Source: Caldithrix abyssi
GTDB taxonomy: Bacteria; Calditrichota; Calditrichia; Calditrichales; Calditrichaceae
Assembly (NCBI GenBank): GCA_011369465.1
Contig: DRQG01000064.1
Span: 1-33,219 of the forward strand
Direction of reading: 5' to 3'
Length of the DNA: 33,219 nucleotides
Below, one piece after another: positions 7,150-15,418 of this stretch. The translations under genes and the position numbers were made by a program. Numbering within the stretch: the stretch's first letter is position 1; each line of letters begins with the position of its first letter. The notes under the pieces are model-generated. The model saw nothing but the letters and a program-made list of their open reading frames with translations, was not told the origin of the DNA and did no database searches.

Positions 7150-9618
7150 ATGGCAAAACGAAAACAAAAAAAGGTTAATCCGCACCAGCGCCAGGCCTGG
7201 GGCACGTTTTTACTGGCTGTGGCCATTTTGCTCTTTTTTGCCCTGGCCTCGTTTGATGTGAATGATCCGGTCAATCTGGAAGCTGGCGGCGGTGTGATGG
7301 TGTCCAACTGGTTGGGGTTGTTCGGGGCCTCTCTGTCTTATTATTTAATGCAGTGGACGCTGGGTTATCCCATTCTGGTTTTGCCTATATTGTTGTTTTT
7401 AATGGCCGTGAAAGGCATAAAAAACGAGCCGTTTACAAGCTTGCGCCGTCCGGCCCTGTTCCTTGTTTTGTGGGCGGTTATGATTTCCGTCTATTTGGCC
7501 ATACCCGAAGCGCTTAACGGAAAAGGTGTTGTGCATGAATATTATCCCAGCGGACTCATAGGCGGCTGGCTGGCTTCCAAAATGGTATTGTTTTTGGGCA
7601 GCTTTGGCAGTGTAGCCACGCTGGTTCTGCTTTCTATGGTGCTGGCCATCATAACCGTTCGTATCGATCCGGGACGTCTGTTTAGCGCATTGGGTCAGGC
7701 TTTCACGGTCTTTCGCCAAAGACTAAACGCAGCCGCGCAAAACTACCGTATCCGCAGGGAACAGAAAAGGGAAGAAAAGAAGCGGAAAAAAGAACTTCGC
7801 CGGCAGGAAAAAGAAGAGCAAAAGCAAAAACGCGGGGAAGAAAAAATAGCGGAAGAAACCATAGAGCCGGAAATCCCCGATCCTTTGCCGGAAAAACCGC
7901 CGGCACCGGAAATTCGTATTGAACAACCACCTGCAAAACCCGCGCCGGCACCACCGATTTCCGATAAAAAAACTGTCGCCGAGCAGCCAACGGCCAATCC
8001 TGTTAACGCAGAAGGAATGATTCAAACCACGCTGGACGATCTTTTGGAGGATATGGACGAACAGTCCCATAAAAAAGACGTCGATTTTGAGGTGGAAGAA
8101 GCGGTACAGGATGAAGAGCTGGATTACGATCAATTGGTACGGGAAAGCGTGGCCCGGTTTAAATTCCCCTCGATCGATTTATTGCATGACCCTCAAACGC
8201 AGGAACAGCATGTTTCCCGGGAAGAACTGAAATCCAACGCCGAATTACTGGAGATGAAACTGCGTGATTACGGCGTAGAAGCCCGGGTTGTAAAAGTGAC
8301 GGCCGGACCGGTCATTACGCTGTATGAGTTGCAGCCGGCCCGCGGTGTAAAAGTGAGCTCTATAGTCAATCTGGCCAATGATTTGGCCCTGGCTATGGAA
8401 GCGCGCGGTATCCGTATTATCGCTCCCATTCCGGGCAAAGCGGCGGTGGGCATCGAAATCCCGAATCGTAATCCCCAGACGGTTTATTTGAAATCGCTCA
8501 TCCGCACCGAAAAATTTTCCAACAGCGAGTACGAACTGCCGCTGGCCGTGGGCAAAACCATCAACGGCGAGGCCTACATTGCCGATTTGGCCAAAATGCC
8601 TCATCTGCTCATCGCCGGGGCCACGGGCGCCGGGAAAAGTGTGGGAATCAATACCATCATTATGTCGCTTTTATATGCGGTGGACCCGGGTAAGGTAAAA
8701 TTTATGATGGTTGACCCCAAAAAACTGGAATTGTCCATTTACCGTCCCTTGCGCGATCACTACCTGCTCTGGCGCAGCGATCTGGACGAAGAGGTGATCA
8801 CCAAACCGAATAACGCCGTCAGTATGCTCAATAGTGTGGTGCTGGAAATGGAACGGCGTTACGATCTGCTTTCGGATCTGGGCGTGCGCGGTATCATCGA
8901 ATATAATAAAAAAGTAACGGCCAGCGGTGGTGTGTTTGGCCAAAAGAAAATACAGCGTTTGCCCTACATCGTGGTTATCATTGACGAATTGGCCGATTTG
9001 ATGATGGTAGCGGCCAAAGAGATCGAAATGCCCATTGCCCGTCTGGCGCAGATGGCCCGAGCCGTGGGCATCCATTTGATTGTAGCGACTCAGCGTCCCA
9101 GCGTGGATGTGATTACCGGTTTGATAAAGGCCAATTTTCCGGCGCGTATCGCCTATCTGGTAGCCAGCAAGGTGGATTCGCGTACCATCTTGGATATCAA
9201 CGGCGCCGAGCAGCTATTGGGCAACGGAGATATGCTCTTTCTGCCGCCCGGTCATCCCAAACCGATCCGTCTGCAAAACTCGTTTGTAACCACCGAAGAA
9301 GTGGAAGCGGTGATAAATCATATCAGCAGGCAGCCTAAATTGCCGCATTACAGCCTGCCCCAACCCAAAAGCAGCGCTTCCGGCGCCAGTTTCGATTCGG
9401 GAACCGATGGGGGGCGCGATCCGTTATATGAAGATGCGCGGGCCATTGTGGTGCGCCATCAGCAGGGTTCCATCTCCTTCCTGCAGCGGCGATTAAAAAT
9501 AGGTTATTCCCGCGCCGCCCGATTGATGGACGAACTGGAAGAAGACGGCGTGGTAGGACCGGCAGACGGCAGCAAACCGCGCGAAGTGCTGATTACTTTG
9601 CAGGAACTGGGAGAATGA
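7150..9618 (+). CDS. ftsK: DNA translocase FtsK/SpoIIIE
   Basis: FtsK couples chromosome segregation to cell division by pumping DNA at the septum and activating dimer resolution. The 822-residue protein has a short basic N-terminus, about four membrane segments within residues 15-175, and a charged Lys/Glu- then Pro-rich linker (~195-300). The alpha-beta motor follows, with Walker A GATGAGKS at 490-497 and Walker B VVIIDELADLMM around Asp612-Glu613. The gamma winged-helix domain (about 745-822, containing GSISFLQRRLKIGYSRAARL) recognises KOPS-type sites. The linker is short compared with Escherichia coli FtsK, and the total length is close to SpoIIIE-type proteins. The start ATG at 7150 has no obvious Shine-Dalgarno. 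lolA follows after a repeat-filled gap, as in many Gram-negative genomes. Confidence 0.95.
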   Translation: MAKRKQKKVNPHQRQAWGTFLLAVAILLFFALASFDVNDPVNLEAGGGVMVSNWLGLFGASLSYYLMQWTLGYPILVLPILLFLMAVKGIKNEPFTSLRRPALFLVLWAVMISVYLAIPEALNGKGVVHEYYPSGLIGGWLASKMVLFLGSFGSVATLVLLSMVLAIITVRIDPGRLFSALGQAFTVFRQRLNAAAQNYRIRREQKREEKKRKKELRRQEKEEQKQKRGEEKIAEETIEPEIPDPLPEKPPAPEIRIEQPPAKPAPAPPISDKKTVAEQPTANPVNAEGMIQTTLDDLLEDMDEQSHKKDVDFEVEEAVQDEELDYDQLVRESVARFKFPSIDLLHDPQTQEQHVSREELKSNAELLEMKLRDYGVEARVVKVTAGPVITLYELQPARGVKVSSIVNLANDLALAMEARGIRIIAPIPGKAAVGIEIPNRNPQTVYLKSLIRTEKFSNSEYELPLAVGKTINGEAYIADLAKMPHLLIAGATGAGKSVGINTIIMSLLYAVDPGKVKFMMVDPKKLELSIYRPLRDHYLLWRSDLDEEVITKPNNAVSMLNSVVLEMERRYDLLSDLGVRGIIEYNKKVTASGGVFGQKKIQRLPYIVVIIDELADLMMVAAKEIEMPIARLAQMARAVGIHLIVATQRPSVDVITGLIKANFPARIAYLVASKVDSRTILDINGAEQLLGNGDMLFLPPGHPKPIRLQNSFVTTEEVEAVINHISRQPKLPHYSLPQPKSSASGASFDSGTDGGRDPLYEDARAIVVRHQQGSISFLQRRLKIGYSRAARLMDELEEDGVVGPADGSKPREVLITLQELGE

Positions 9619-9624
9619 ACGTAC

Positions 9625-9642
9625 CGCAAGATTTATCTTGCG
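9625..9642. repeat. 18-nt palindrome, copy 1
   Basis: cgcaagatttatcttgcg is fully self-complementary except for the two central T. It is preceded by gtac and lies 6 nt after the ftsK stop codon. No T-run follows, so it does not read as a classical terminator. Confidence 0.85.
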
Positions 9643-9813
9643 AGAAGAACAAAGTAGTAAGTGACGCGTAATTAGAAAATAGAAATTGGGAACTGGGAAT
9701 TAGGAACCGGATGCTGGATGCTGGAAATGAAATGAAAAATGAAAAATAACTCTGTGTCCTCGGTGAACTCGGTGGTTGGATAAAGTAGGGCAAAGGGACA
9801 AAGACACAAGTAC

Positions 9814-9831
9814 CGCAAGATTTATCTTGCG
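9814..9831. repeat. 18-nt palindrome, copy 2
   Basis: This copy is identical to the one at 9625, including the preceding gtac, and lies 189 nt further on in the same gap. Confidence 0.85.
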
Positions 9832-10074
9832 CTCAGAAAGCCGATAGCCGAAAGCTGAAAGCTGACAGCTAACCCTTCGACAGGCTCAGGGTTCGGAGGC
9901 TGAGCTTTGCCTGCCCCGACGTGTCGGGATCGAAGCCTACTTATTTCCTTTGATGTCGCTCAGGGGAAGTACTCGATGGCCGAGAGCTGACCCTTCGACT
10001 TCGCTCAGGGCAGGAAGCCGACAGCTATTTCAAAACTTAATAACTAAAAATAAGAAAACAAACAGGGCGCAACT

Positions 10075-10719
10075 ATGAATATACGACGAATTCTTATAGC
10101 ATTAAGCATTTTCATCTTTTCCATAAACCTTTTAGCCGAAGATGTAAACGACATCATCGAAAACGTTCAGGAAACGTACGAGGATATGGATTATCTCTCG
10201 GCCACCTTTAAACAGATTCAAACCTTCCGACTGACCGGATCGGTGTCCGAAACCGTCGGTAAAATTTATGTGGCTCACGGCGAGAAATACCGCTTCGAAT
10301 CGGAAAACCAGGTCATTGCTACGGACGGTAAAACCGTTTGGGCCTTTAATCGCAATACCAATCAATTGCTTATCGACAATGTACGCGAAAATTCCAGCAT
10401 TTTACTGCCGCGCGACCTGCTTTTCAAATATCCTAAAAAATATTTTGCCACTCTGGTTAAAACAGAAGAGAACAATGGCGCCAAAATGTATGTCATCAAA
10501 ATGGATCCCAAAGAAGATGTCTATGGCTATGTAAAAAGTATGAAAATCTGGGTGGAAGACGACACCTGGCTGATCCGTAAAATCGAAACCATCGATCTGC
10601 GTAATAATTCCAGCACATTTGAAATTACCGATATGGATACAAAAACCAAGCTTTCCGATAAACTATTTTCGATTTATGCCGATGAAAATGTTGAAGTTAT
10701 CGACCGCAGACAGAATTGA
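10075..10719 (+). CDS. lolA: Outer-membrane lipoprotein carrier LolA
   Basis: LolA shuttles lipoproteins from the LolCDE exporter through the periplasm to the outer membrane. The 214-residue product has a Sec signal peptide (basic MNIRR, hydrophobic core to about residue 20, cleavage likely after Ala21). The mature part has the LolA beta-barrel pattern: a helix with IENVQETYEDMDYLSATFKQ, then GKIYVAHGEKYRFE, VIATDGKTVWAFNRNTNQLL and WVEDDTWLIRKIETID. The length is normal for the family. The gene follows ftsK, a frequent pairing, although a 456-nt repeat array separates them. The next gene starts 14 nt downstream, so lolA and the CpsB-like phosphatase may share a transcript. No lolB or lolCDE is in the window. 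Confidence 0.9.
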   Translation: MNIRRILIALSIFIFSINLLAEDVNDIIENVQETYEDMDYLSATFKQIQTFRLTGSVSETVGKIYVAHGEKYRFESENQVIATDGKTVWAFNRNTNQLLIDNVRENSSILLPRDLLFKYPKKYFATLVKTEENNGAKMYVIKMDPKEDVYGYVKSMKIWVEDDTWLIRKIETIDLRNNSSTFEITDMDTKTKLSDKLFSIYADENVEVIDRRQN

Positions 10720-10733
10720 GATAGTAACAATTT

Positions 10734-11552
10734 ATGGTATTTACCGATATTCATTCCCATTATATATATAGCGTGGACGACGGCGCACAGGATATAGACC
10801 AGACATTGACGATGCTTAAGGCCGCCCAGCGCCGTAATATCCGCCATCTGCTGGCCACACCGCATATAACGGAAGAAACCGATCAGGCCGTAAGCGATCG
10901 CATCCTCAGGCATTTTGAAATTGTCCGGCAAAAAGCGAAGGCAGGGGGAATCGATATAGAACTTTCGCTTGGTTCGGAAATCTTTTTTGGATCGCATATA
11001 GATAAACATTTTGCTTTTCCCTGGGCTACCTTCAATAATAACGGTAAGTATTTTTTATTTGAATTACCACTATTCGATTTGCCCACCGGAGTGGGTGATT
11101 TCATTTTTAACAGTAAATTACAGGGTCGTACGCCTATTTTAGCCCATCCCGAACGTTATTTGTATTTGCGAAACAATGTATCCATTTTACTGGGCTGGTA
11201 CCGGCAGGGCTGCCTGATGCAAATGAACGCCGGCAGTTTAACCGGACACTTCGGACAGAAAGTGGCGGATTTTTCCAAAAAATTACTCTCTATGGGGTTA
11301 TATCATTTTATAGCCTCCGACGCGCACGATAACAATTTTCGCAATTACAAAGCTTTGGAAGAAGCCTATCAGGAAGCGGCGCTTTTTTTAGAGGACGATG
11401 AGCTGGAGCGCCTTTTTCATATCAATCCGCAAAAGGCGTTAAGCGGCAGCCCGATTGCCCAACGTGAAATACATGATGATATTTTGAAGGAATCCTGGCT
11501 GCGTAAACTGTTTTCGCCGCTGCGACAAATCAAATGGCATCGAACCGGGTAG
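10734..11552 (+). CDS. CpsB/YwqE-type PHP tyrosine phosphatase
   Basis: This is a manganese-dependent protein-tyrosine phosphatase of the PHP fold. It removes phosphate from the tyrosine tail of the cognate BY-kinase and so tunes exopolysaccharide chain length or output. The metal-ligand motifs are all visible: DIHSHYIYSVDDGAQD at the N-terminus (His7, His9, Asp15/16), ATPHITEE near residue 42, a GSEIFF segment near 80, AHPERYLYL near 138, and IASDAHD near 196. The length of 272 residues is slightly above the ~250 usual for the family because of a short C-terminal extension. Its likely substrate, the Wzc-like kinase, is the next gene, 145 nt downstream. Confidence 0.9.
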   Translation: MVFTDIHSHYIYSVDDGAQDIDQTLTMLKAAQRRNIRHLLATPHITEETDQAVSDRILRHFEIVRQKAKAGGIDIELSLGSEIFFGSHIDKHFAFPWATFNNNGKYFLFELPLFDLPTGVGDFIFNSKLQGRTPILAHPERYLYLRNNVSILLGWYRQGCLMQMNAGSLTGHFGQKVADFSKKLLSMGLYHFIASDAHDNNFRNYKALEEAYQEAALFLEDDELERLFHINPQKALSGSPIAQREIHDDILKESWLRKLFSPLRQIKWHRTG

Positions 11553-11684
11553 TGATTCTTTTAACCCGGGACGGCAGCATGAAAATGTGAATCGGCGGGG
11601 CATGCTCAGGAAAGGGTTCGGCGCTAAATTTTATTGAACCCTGTAGAACAATTTAATAGATTCTGCCTTTGCTCTAAGATTTAT

Positions 11685-11690
11685 AAGGAG
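11685..11690 (+). promoter_or_regulatory. Shine-Dalgarno deciding a TTG start for the Wzc-like gene
   Basis: aaggag ends 7 nt before the TTG at 11698. No competing in-frame ATG lies near the conserved N-terminus, so TTG is taken as the start. Confidence 0.75.
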
Positions 11691-11697
11691 AACTTTT

Positions 11698-13971
11698 TTG
11701 GTTGAATACGAAGAAGAGGTTGAGTCGCAGGTTAGTTTAAATGATTACCTGCGTATCCTGTATCGAAGCCGTTGGCTGATCATAATTTCGTTTATCGTAG
11801 TGTTTAGCGCTACGGTTTTTTATACTTTTACAACCGATCCGGAATATGAAGCCAGTACCACACTGATCATCCAGAGTACGGGCGTTATGGAACGCTCGCT
11901 GTTCGATTTTGATTATTTTGGCAACCGTAGTACGTTGATCAGTAATCAGGTGGAAATACTGAAAAGCCGCAACCTTGCCGAACAGGTGGTTAAACGGCTC
12001 GATCTTTCCGATGTGCGTGATTCGCTGCGTCTTTTCCAGCCCAATGAAGAAGGCGAATATTTGTCGTTGCGCGATATGGTCAGCATCTTACGGGGCAATA
12101 TGCAAATAGATCACAAGAAAGACACCGATGTAATCACCCTGACCTATGTGGCGGAATCTCCTTTTGCCGCGGCTTATATCGTTAATACCATCGCTGATGA
12201 ATACCAGTTGCTAAATACTAAAGCCAACCGCGTGCAGCTCAATGAATTAAAAGATTTTGTGGAGCAGCAGGTCGCTAAAAAGGAAGAAGAACTTCGTCTT
12301 TCGGAAGAGCGTCTCAGGGACTATCAGGAGCAGGAAAAACTGACCAATCTTGATGAGGAAACAGCGGAACTGGTTAATACGCTGGCGACTTATGAAGCCA
12401 AGTTGGAAGAGGCGCAGATATCCTTGCAGGCCACGTTGGAATTTAAAAAATCTTTGGAAGAACAACTCAATGAGCGGCGGGAATCCCTATCCTCGGAAAT
12501 AAGCCAGATTTCCACACCCTATTTACGTTCGTTGCAGGAACAGCTGGCCATGGCCGTGGCCGAACGAACCAAATATGTAATCGCTATCGAAACGGAAGCC
12601 GAAGACGCCAACCGCCGCTTTTTCGAATCCAACATCCATTTGTATGATGAGAAAATTAACGCCCTTCGGAAAAAATTACAGGAGGAAGCAAAAAAAATAT
12701 CATCATCCAGCATGGTAAGCGATCCCTTTCAACTCACGCAGGAACTGGTTAGCAAACTACTTACCAGCGAAGCCGAGATTAAAGCAGGAACGGCTAAAAT
12801 CAACGCACTTCAGGAAGTTGTGAATCAGTACAGTCAAAAGCTGGATGCCTTGCCGGCTAAGGTTCTGGAATTGGCGCGTTTGGAACGGCGGCGCAAAGTG
12901 GACGAACAGACATATATTCTGATGGTCACAAAACTGGAAGAAACCAAAATACAGGCAGCCGCCCAAAACCGCAATGTATATGTTATCGATAAAGCGATCG
13001 AACCTCTGGAACCGGTACGTCCCAAAAAGAAACTCAACCTGTTGTTAGGCGTCCTTATCGGTTTGGGATTGGGTGTCGGACTGGCCTTTGTTCGCGAATA
13101 TTTTGATAATTCGGTTAAATCGCCGGAAGAGTTGGAACAGCTTGGTTTTAATGTTCTAACGAGTATCCCCAAAATACAAATGCAGAAATTTGAGAAAAAG
13201 ATAGAAAGCCGGCTGGAAAAATTGGGCCCTATCGAAGGCAAAAAGATCGAAGCGCGGCTGATTACACATTTGGACCCAAAATCGCCGGTTTCGGAAGCCT
13301 ATCGGACTCTGCGAACCAATCTGCAATTCAGTAAAATCGAAAACGATTTAAAAACGATTTTAATAACCAGTTCCGGCCCCAAAGAAGGCAAATCGACTAC
13401 GGCGGCTAATTTGGCGATTGCCATGGCGCAGGCGGGCAGAGACGTTGTTCTGATAGACGCTGATTTGCGCCGGCCTGTTGTACATTCCATATTCAATATG
13501 GATAAAGATAACGGAATCACCAACTACCTGATGGGTACAATTTCATTTGATGAACTTCCCAAAAAAACTTTTATGGACAATCTATCGGTCATCACCAGCG
13601 GGGTATTGCCTCCCAATCCTTCCGAGTTATTAGCCTCCAAAAAGATGGAAGAGCTGCTAAAACAACTGAAGAATCGTTTCGAGATTGTCATTATCGACAG
13701 CCCGCCGGTAGTGGCTGTTACCGATGCGGCGATTTTGAGTACAAAAGTGGACGGAACTATTTTGGTGGTTGCCTCGGAACAAACCAATCGCGACGCCTTG
13801 AAACGGGCCTACAGTTTACTGGATAGTGTGGAAACCCGACTTTTGGGGGTTTTGTTAAACGGAGTGGATGTGGAAGGAATGTACGGTTCATACTATTATT
13901 ATTATTATCACCATTATTACGGAAAAACGGGCAGGAAAAAGAGTACATTTTTCGGCCGTTTTTTTTCCTGA
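11698..13971 (+). CDS. Wzc-like polysaccharide co-polymerase with BY-kinase domain
   Basis: This inner-membrane protein controls export and chain length of a surface polysaccharide through cycles of tyrosine autophosphorylation. The N-terminal Wzz domain has a first membrane helix near residues 27-47. A long periplasmic coiled-coil region follows (~170-420), then a second helix near 445-465 after the PVRPKKKLN motif. The cytoplasmic kinase has Walker A GPKEGKST at 560-567, Walker A' VVLIDADLRR at 583-592, and Walker B IVIIDSPP at 663-670. The tail carries a cluster of nine tyrosines (729, 732-737, 740-741), the usual autophosphorylation sites. At 757 residues it is the fused, Gram-negative type. 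A CpsB-type phosphatase precedes it and sugar-nucleotide dehydrogenases follow. It starts at TTG. Confidence 0.93.
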   Translation: MVEYEEEVESQVSLNDYLRILYRSRWLIIISFIVVFSATVFYTFTTDPEYEASTTLIIQSTGVMERSLFDFDYFGNRSTLISNQVEILKSRNLAEQVVKRLDLSDVRDSLRLFQPNEEGEYLSLRDMVSILRGNMQIDHKKDTDVITLTYVAESPFAAAYIVNTIADEYQLLNTKANRVQLNELKDFVEQQVAKKEEELRLSEERLRDYQEQEKLTNLDEETAELVNTLATYEAKLEEAQISLQATLEFKKSLEEQLNERRESLSSEISQISTPYLRSLQEQLAMAVAERTKYVIAIETEAEDANRRFFESNIHLYDEKINALRKKLQEEAKKISSSSMVSDPFQLTQELVSKLLTSEAEIKAGTAKINALQEVVNQYSQKLDALPAKVLELARLERRRKVDEQTYILMVTKLEETKIQAAAQNRNVYVIDKAIEPLEPVRPKKKLNLLLGVLIGLGLGVGLAFVREYFDNSVKSPEELEQLGFNVLTSIPKIQMQKFEKKIESRLEKLGPIEGKKIEARLITHLDPKSPVSEAYRTLRTNLQFSKIENDLKTILITSSGPKEGKSTTAANLAIAMAQAGRDVVLIDADLRRPVVHSIFNMDKDNGITNYLMGTISFDELPKKTFMDNLSVITSGVLPPNPSELLASKKMEELLKQLKNRFEIVIIDSPPVVAVTDAAILSTKVDGTILVVASEQTNRDALKRAYSLLDSVETRLLGVLLNGVDVEGMYGSYYYYYYHHYYGKTGRKKSTFFGRFFS

Positions 13972-14055
13972 TTATCTTTGAAACATTCTATTTAAGATTA
14001 CAAAACAGGAAACCATTAAAATAACAAATAATCCGATAGAAAGAGGAGCAGACTT

Positions 14056-15393
14056 ATGCGCGTAGGAGTATTCGGAACGGGTTACGTTGGCCTGGTAGCC
14101 GGGGCCTGCATGGCCGATGCCGGCAACGATGTGATCGGGGTGGATATTGACACGGAAAAGATAAACAAACTAAAAAATGGCATCATCCCCATTTACGAGC
14201 CCGGGCTGGAAGAAATTGTCAAAAAAAACGTGGAACAGGATCGTTTGGTTTTTACAACAGACATCAAATATACGGTTGAGAAATCCAAAATATTATTTAT
14301 TGCGGTGGGCACGCCTCCACAGGAAGATGGTTCGGCCGATTTACAGCACGTACTGGCTGTGGCTCGGGATATCGGTAAATATATGAATGAATTCAAGGTG
14401 ATCGTCAATAAAAGTACCGTACCGGTAGGTACGGCCGAACTGGTTAAAAACGAAGTGGCCAAATTGACCGATTACGATTTTGCGGTGGTATCCAATCCGG
14501 AATTCCTCAAAGAAGGGGCGGCGGTGGAAGATTTTATGAAACCGGATCGGGTAATCATCGGTACCGATAACGAAGAGGCGGCAGAAATTATGAAGAATCT
14601 GTACGCGCCCTTCGTCCGCACCGGCAAACCGATGATTGTAATGGATAATAAAAGTGCCGAGCTTACCAAATATGCCGCCAATTCCATGTTGGCCACCAAG
14701 ATATCTTTTATGAACGAAATAGCCAATTTATGCGACGCCGTGGGCGCCAATGTGGAAATGGTACGGCGCGGTATCGGTTCCGATCGACGGATCGGACCCT
14801 ATTTTATCTTTCCCGGCGCCGGATACGGCGGTTCCTGTTTCCCAAAGGATGTTAAAGCCATCATTCGTACCGCTTCGGAATACGGACAGGAATTAAAAAT
14901 TCTAAAGGCTGTGGAAGAAGTGAACGATAATCAGAAAACCGTTTTGATGGGAAAGATTATCGAACAGTTCGGCCAGGATTTGAAAGGCAGAACCTTTGCC
15001 ATGTGGGGGCTTTCATTTAAACCGAACACCGACGATATGCGCGAAGCTCCCTCTTTATATATGGTAAAAGCTCTGCTGGAACGCGGCGCTAAAATTTACG
15101 CGCATGATCCCGAAGCGCTGGAAGAAGCCAAATGGCGTTTTGCCGATGAAGTTGACAAATCGGTCTTTTTGTTTAAGAAACGATACGATGCGCTGGAAGG
15201 TGCGGACGCCTTAATTATTATGACCGAATGGAACGCTTTTCGCGAACCGGATTTTTATCTTATAAAAGAGATGTTAACAGAACCGGTTATTTTTGACGGG
15301 CGCAACTTATACGATCCTGCTCGTATGAGTAAATTAGGAATAAAGTATTTCTCCATCGGACGGCCTCAACCGAAATTTATTGTACAAGCTTAA
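14056..15393 (+). CDS. ugd: UDP-glucose 6-dehydrogenase
   Basis: The enzyme oxidises UDP-glucose twice with NAD+ to UDP-glucuronate, a precursor for acidic exopolysaccharides. The 445-residue protein has the N-terminal Rossmann motif VGVFGTGYVGLVAGACMAD, then NKSTVPVGT (~116-124), SNPEFLKEGAAVEDF (~146-160), the catalytic segment GYGGSCFPKDV with Cys261, and the C-terminal NAD-dependent domain starting near TFAMWGLSFKPNTDDMREAPS. A clear Shine-Dalgarno (gaggag, 14043-14048) lies 7 nt before the ATG. The gene is 84 nt after the Wzc-like gene and 25 nt before the second dehydrogenase, so the three are likely one operon. Kinases of this type can phosphorylate Ugd in other bacteria; whether that happens here is unknown. 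Confidence 0.95.
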   Translation: MRVGVFGTGYVGLVAGACMADAGNDVIGVDIDTEKINKLKNGIIPIYEPGLEEIVKKNVEQDRLVFTTDIKYTVEKSKILFIAVGTPPQEDGSADLQHVLAVARDIGKYMNEFKVIVNKSTVPVGTAELVKNEVAKLTDYDFAVVSNPEFLKEGAAVEDFMKPDRVIIGTDNEEAAEIMKNLYAPFVRTGKPMIVMDNKSAELTKYAANSMLATKISFMNEIANLCDAVGANVEMVRRGIGSDRRIGPYFIFPGAGYGGSCFPKDVKAIIRTASEYGQELKILKAVEEVNDNQKTVLMGKIIEQFGQDLKGRTFAMWGLSFKPNTDDMREAPSLYMVKALLERGAKIYAHDPEALEEAKWRFADEVDKSVFLFKKRYDALEGADALIIMTEWNAFREPDFYLIKEMLTEPVIFDGRNLYDPARMSKLGIKYFSIGRPQPKFIVQA

Positions 15394-15418
15394 ACGAAAA
15401 GAGAAAGGGAAAGGAATA

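Larger units (their letters stand above)
9619..10074. repeat. ftsK-lolA gap filled by a modular repeat array
   Basis: No gene is seen in these 456 nt. In order, the gap contains: an 18-nt palindrome (9625-9642); a 16-nt stretch agaaaatagaaattgg (9674-9689); doubled atgctgg (9711-9724); a second identical palindrome (9814-9831); a run of short related words such as gccgaaagctgaaagctgacagc; a hairpin aaccct/agggtt (9871-9893); a hairpin cccgac/gtcggg (9915-9928); and the element cccttcgacttcgctcaggg (9991-10010). Most of these modules reappear in the same order in the aceE-aceF gap at 27651-28045, read on the minus strand. Confidence 0.8.

Noticed and set aside
7723-8133. Phe/Arg-rich minus-strand frames opposite the FtsK linker
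   Set aside because: Their odd composition is the mirror image of the Lys/Glu-rich linker codons.
9625-9642. Palindrome as an ordinary terminator of ftsK
   Set aside because: The stem is AT-centred with a 2-nt loop and no T-run follows on either strand, unlike the clear terminators at 381, 16747 and 20848.
9619-10074. Possible CRISPR array
   Set aside because: The two identical palindromes are 18 nt long, 189 nt apart and not regularly spaced, and no cas gene is in the window.
11614-11641. gggttc/gaaccc inverted repeat upstream of the Wzc-like gene
   Set aside because: The 6-bp stem with a 16-nt loop is too weak to call a riboswitch or attenuator.
13885-13920. tattat-type microsatellite
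   Set aside because: It is the in-frame codon run for the tyrosine cluster of the BY-kinase, a functional feature of the family and not an intergenic repeat.
15380-15418. TTG start extending the WbpA-type gene upstream
   Set aside because: It would add a lysine-rich 13-residue leader overlapping ugd. The ATG at 15419 has a purine-rich ribosome site and starts at the family's usual place.
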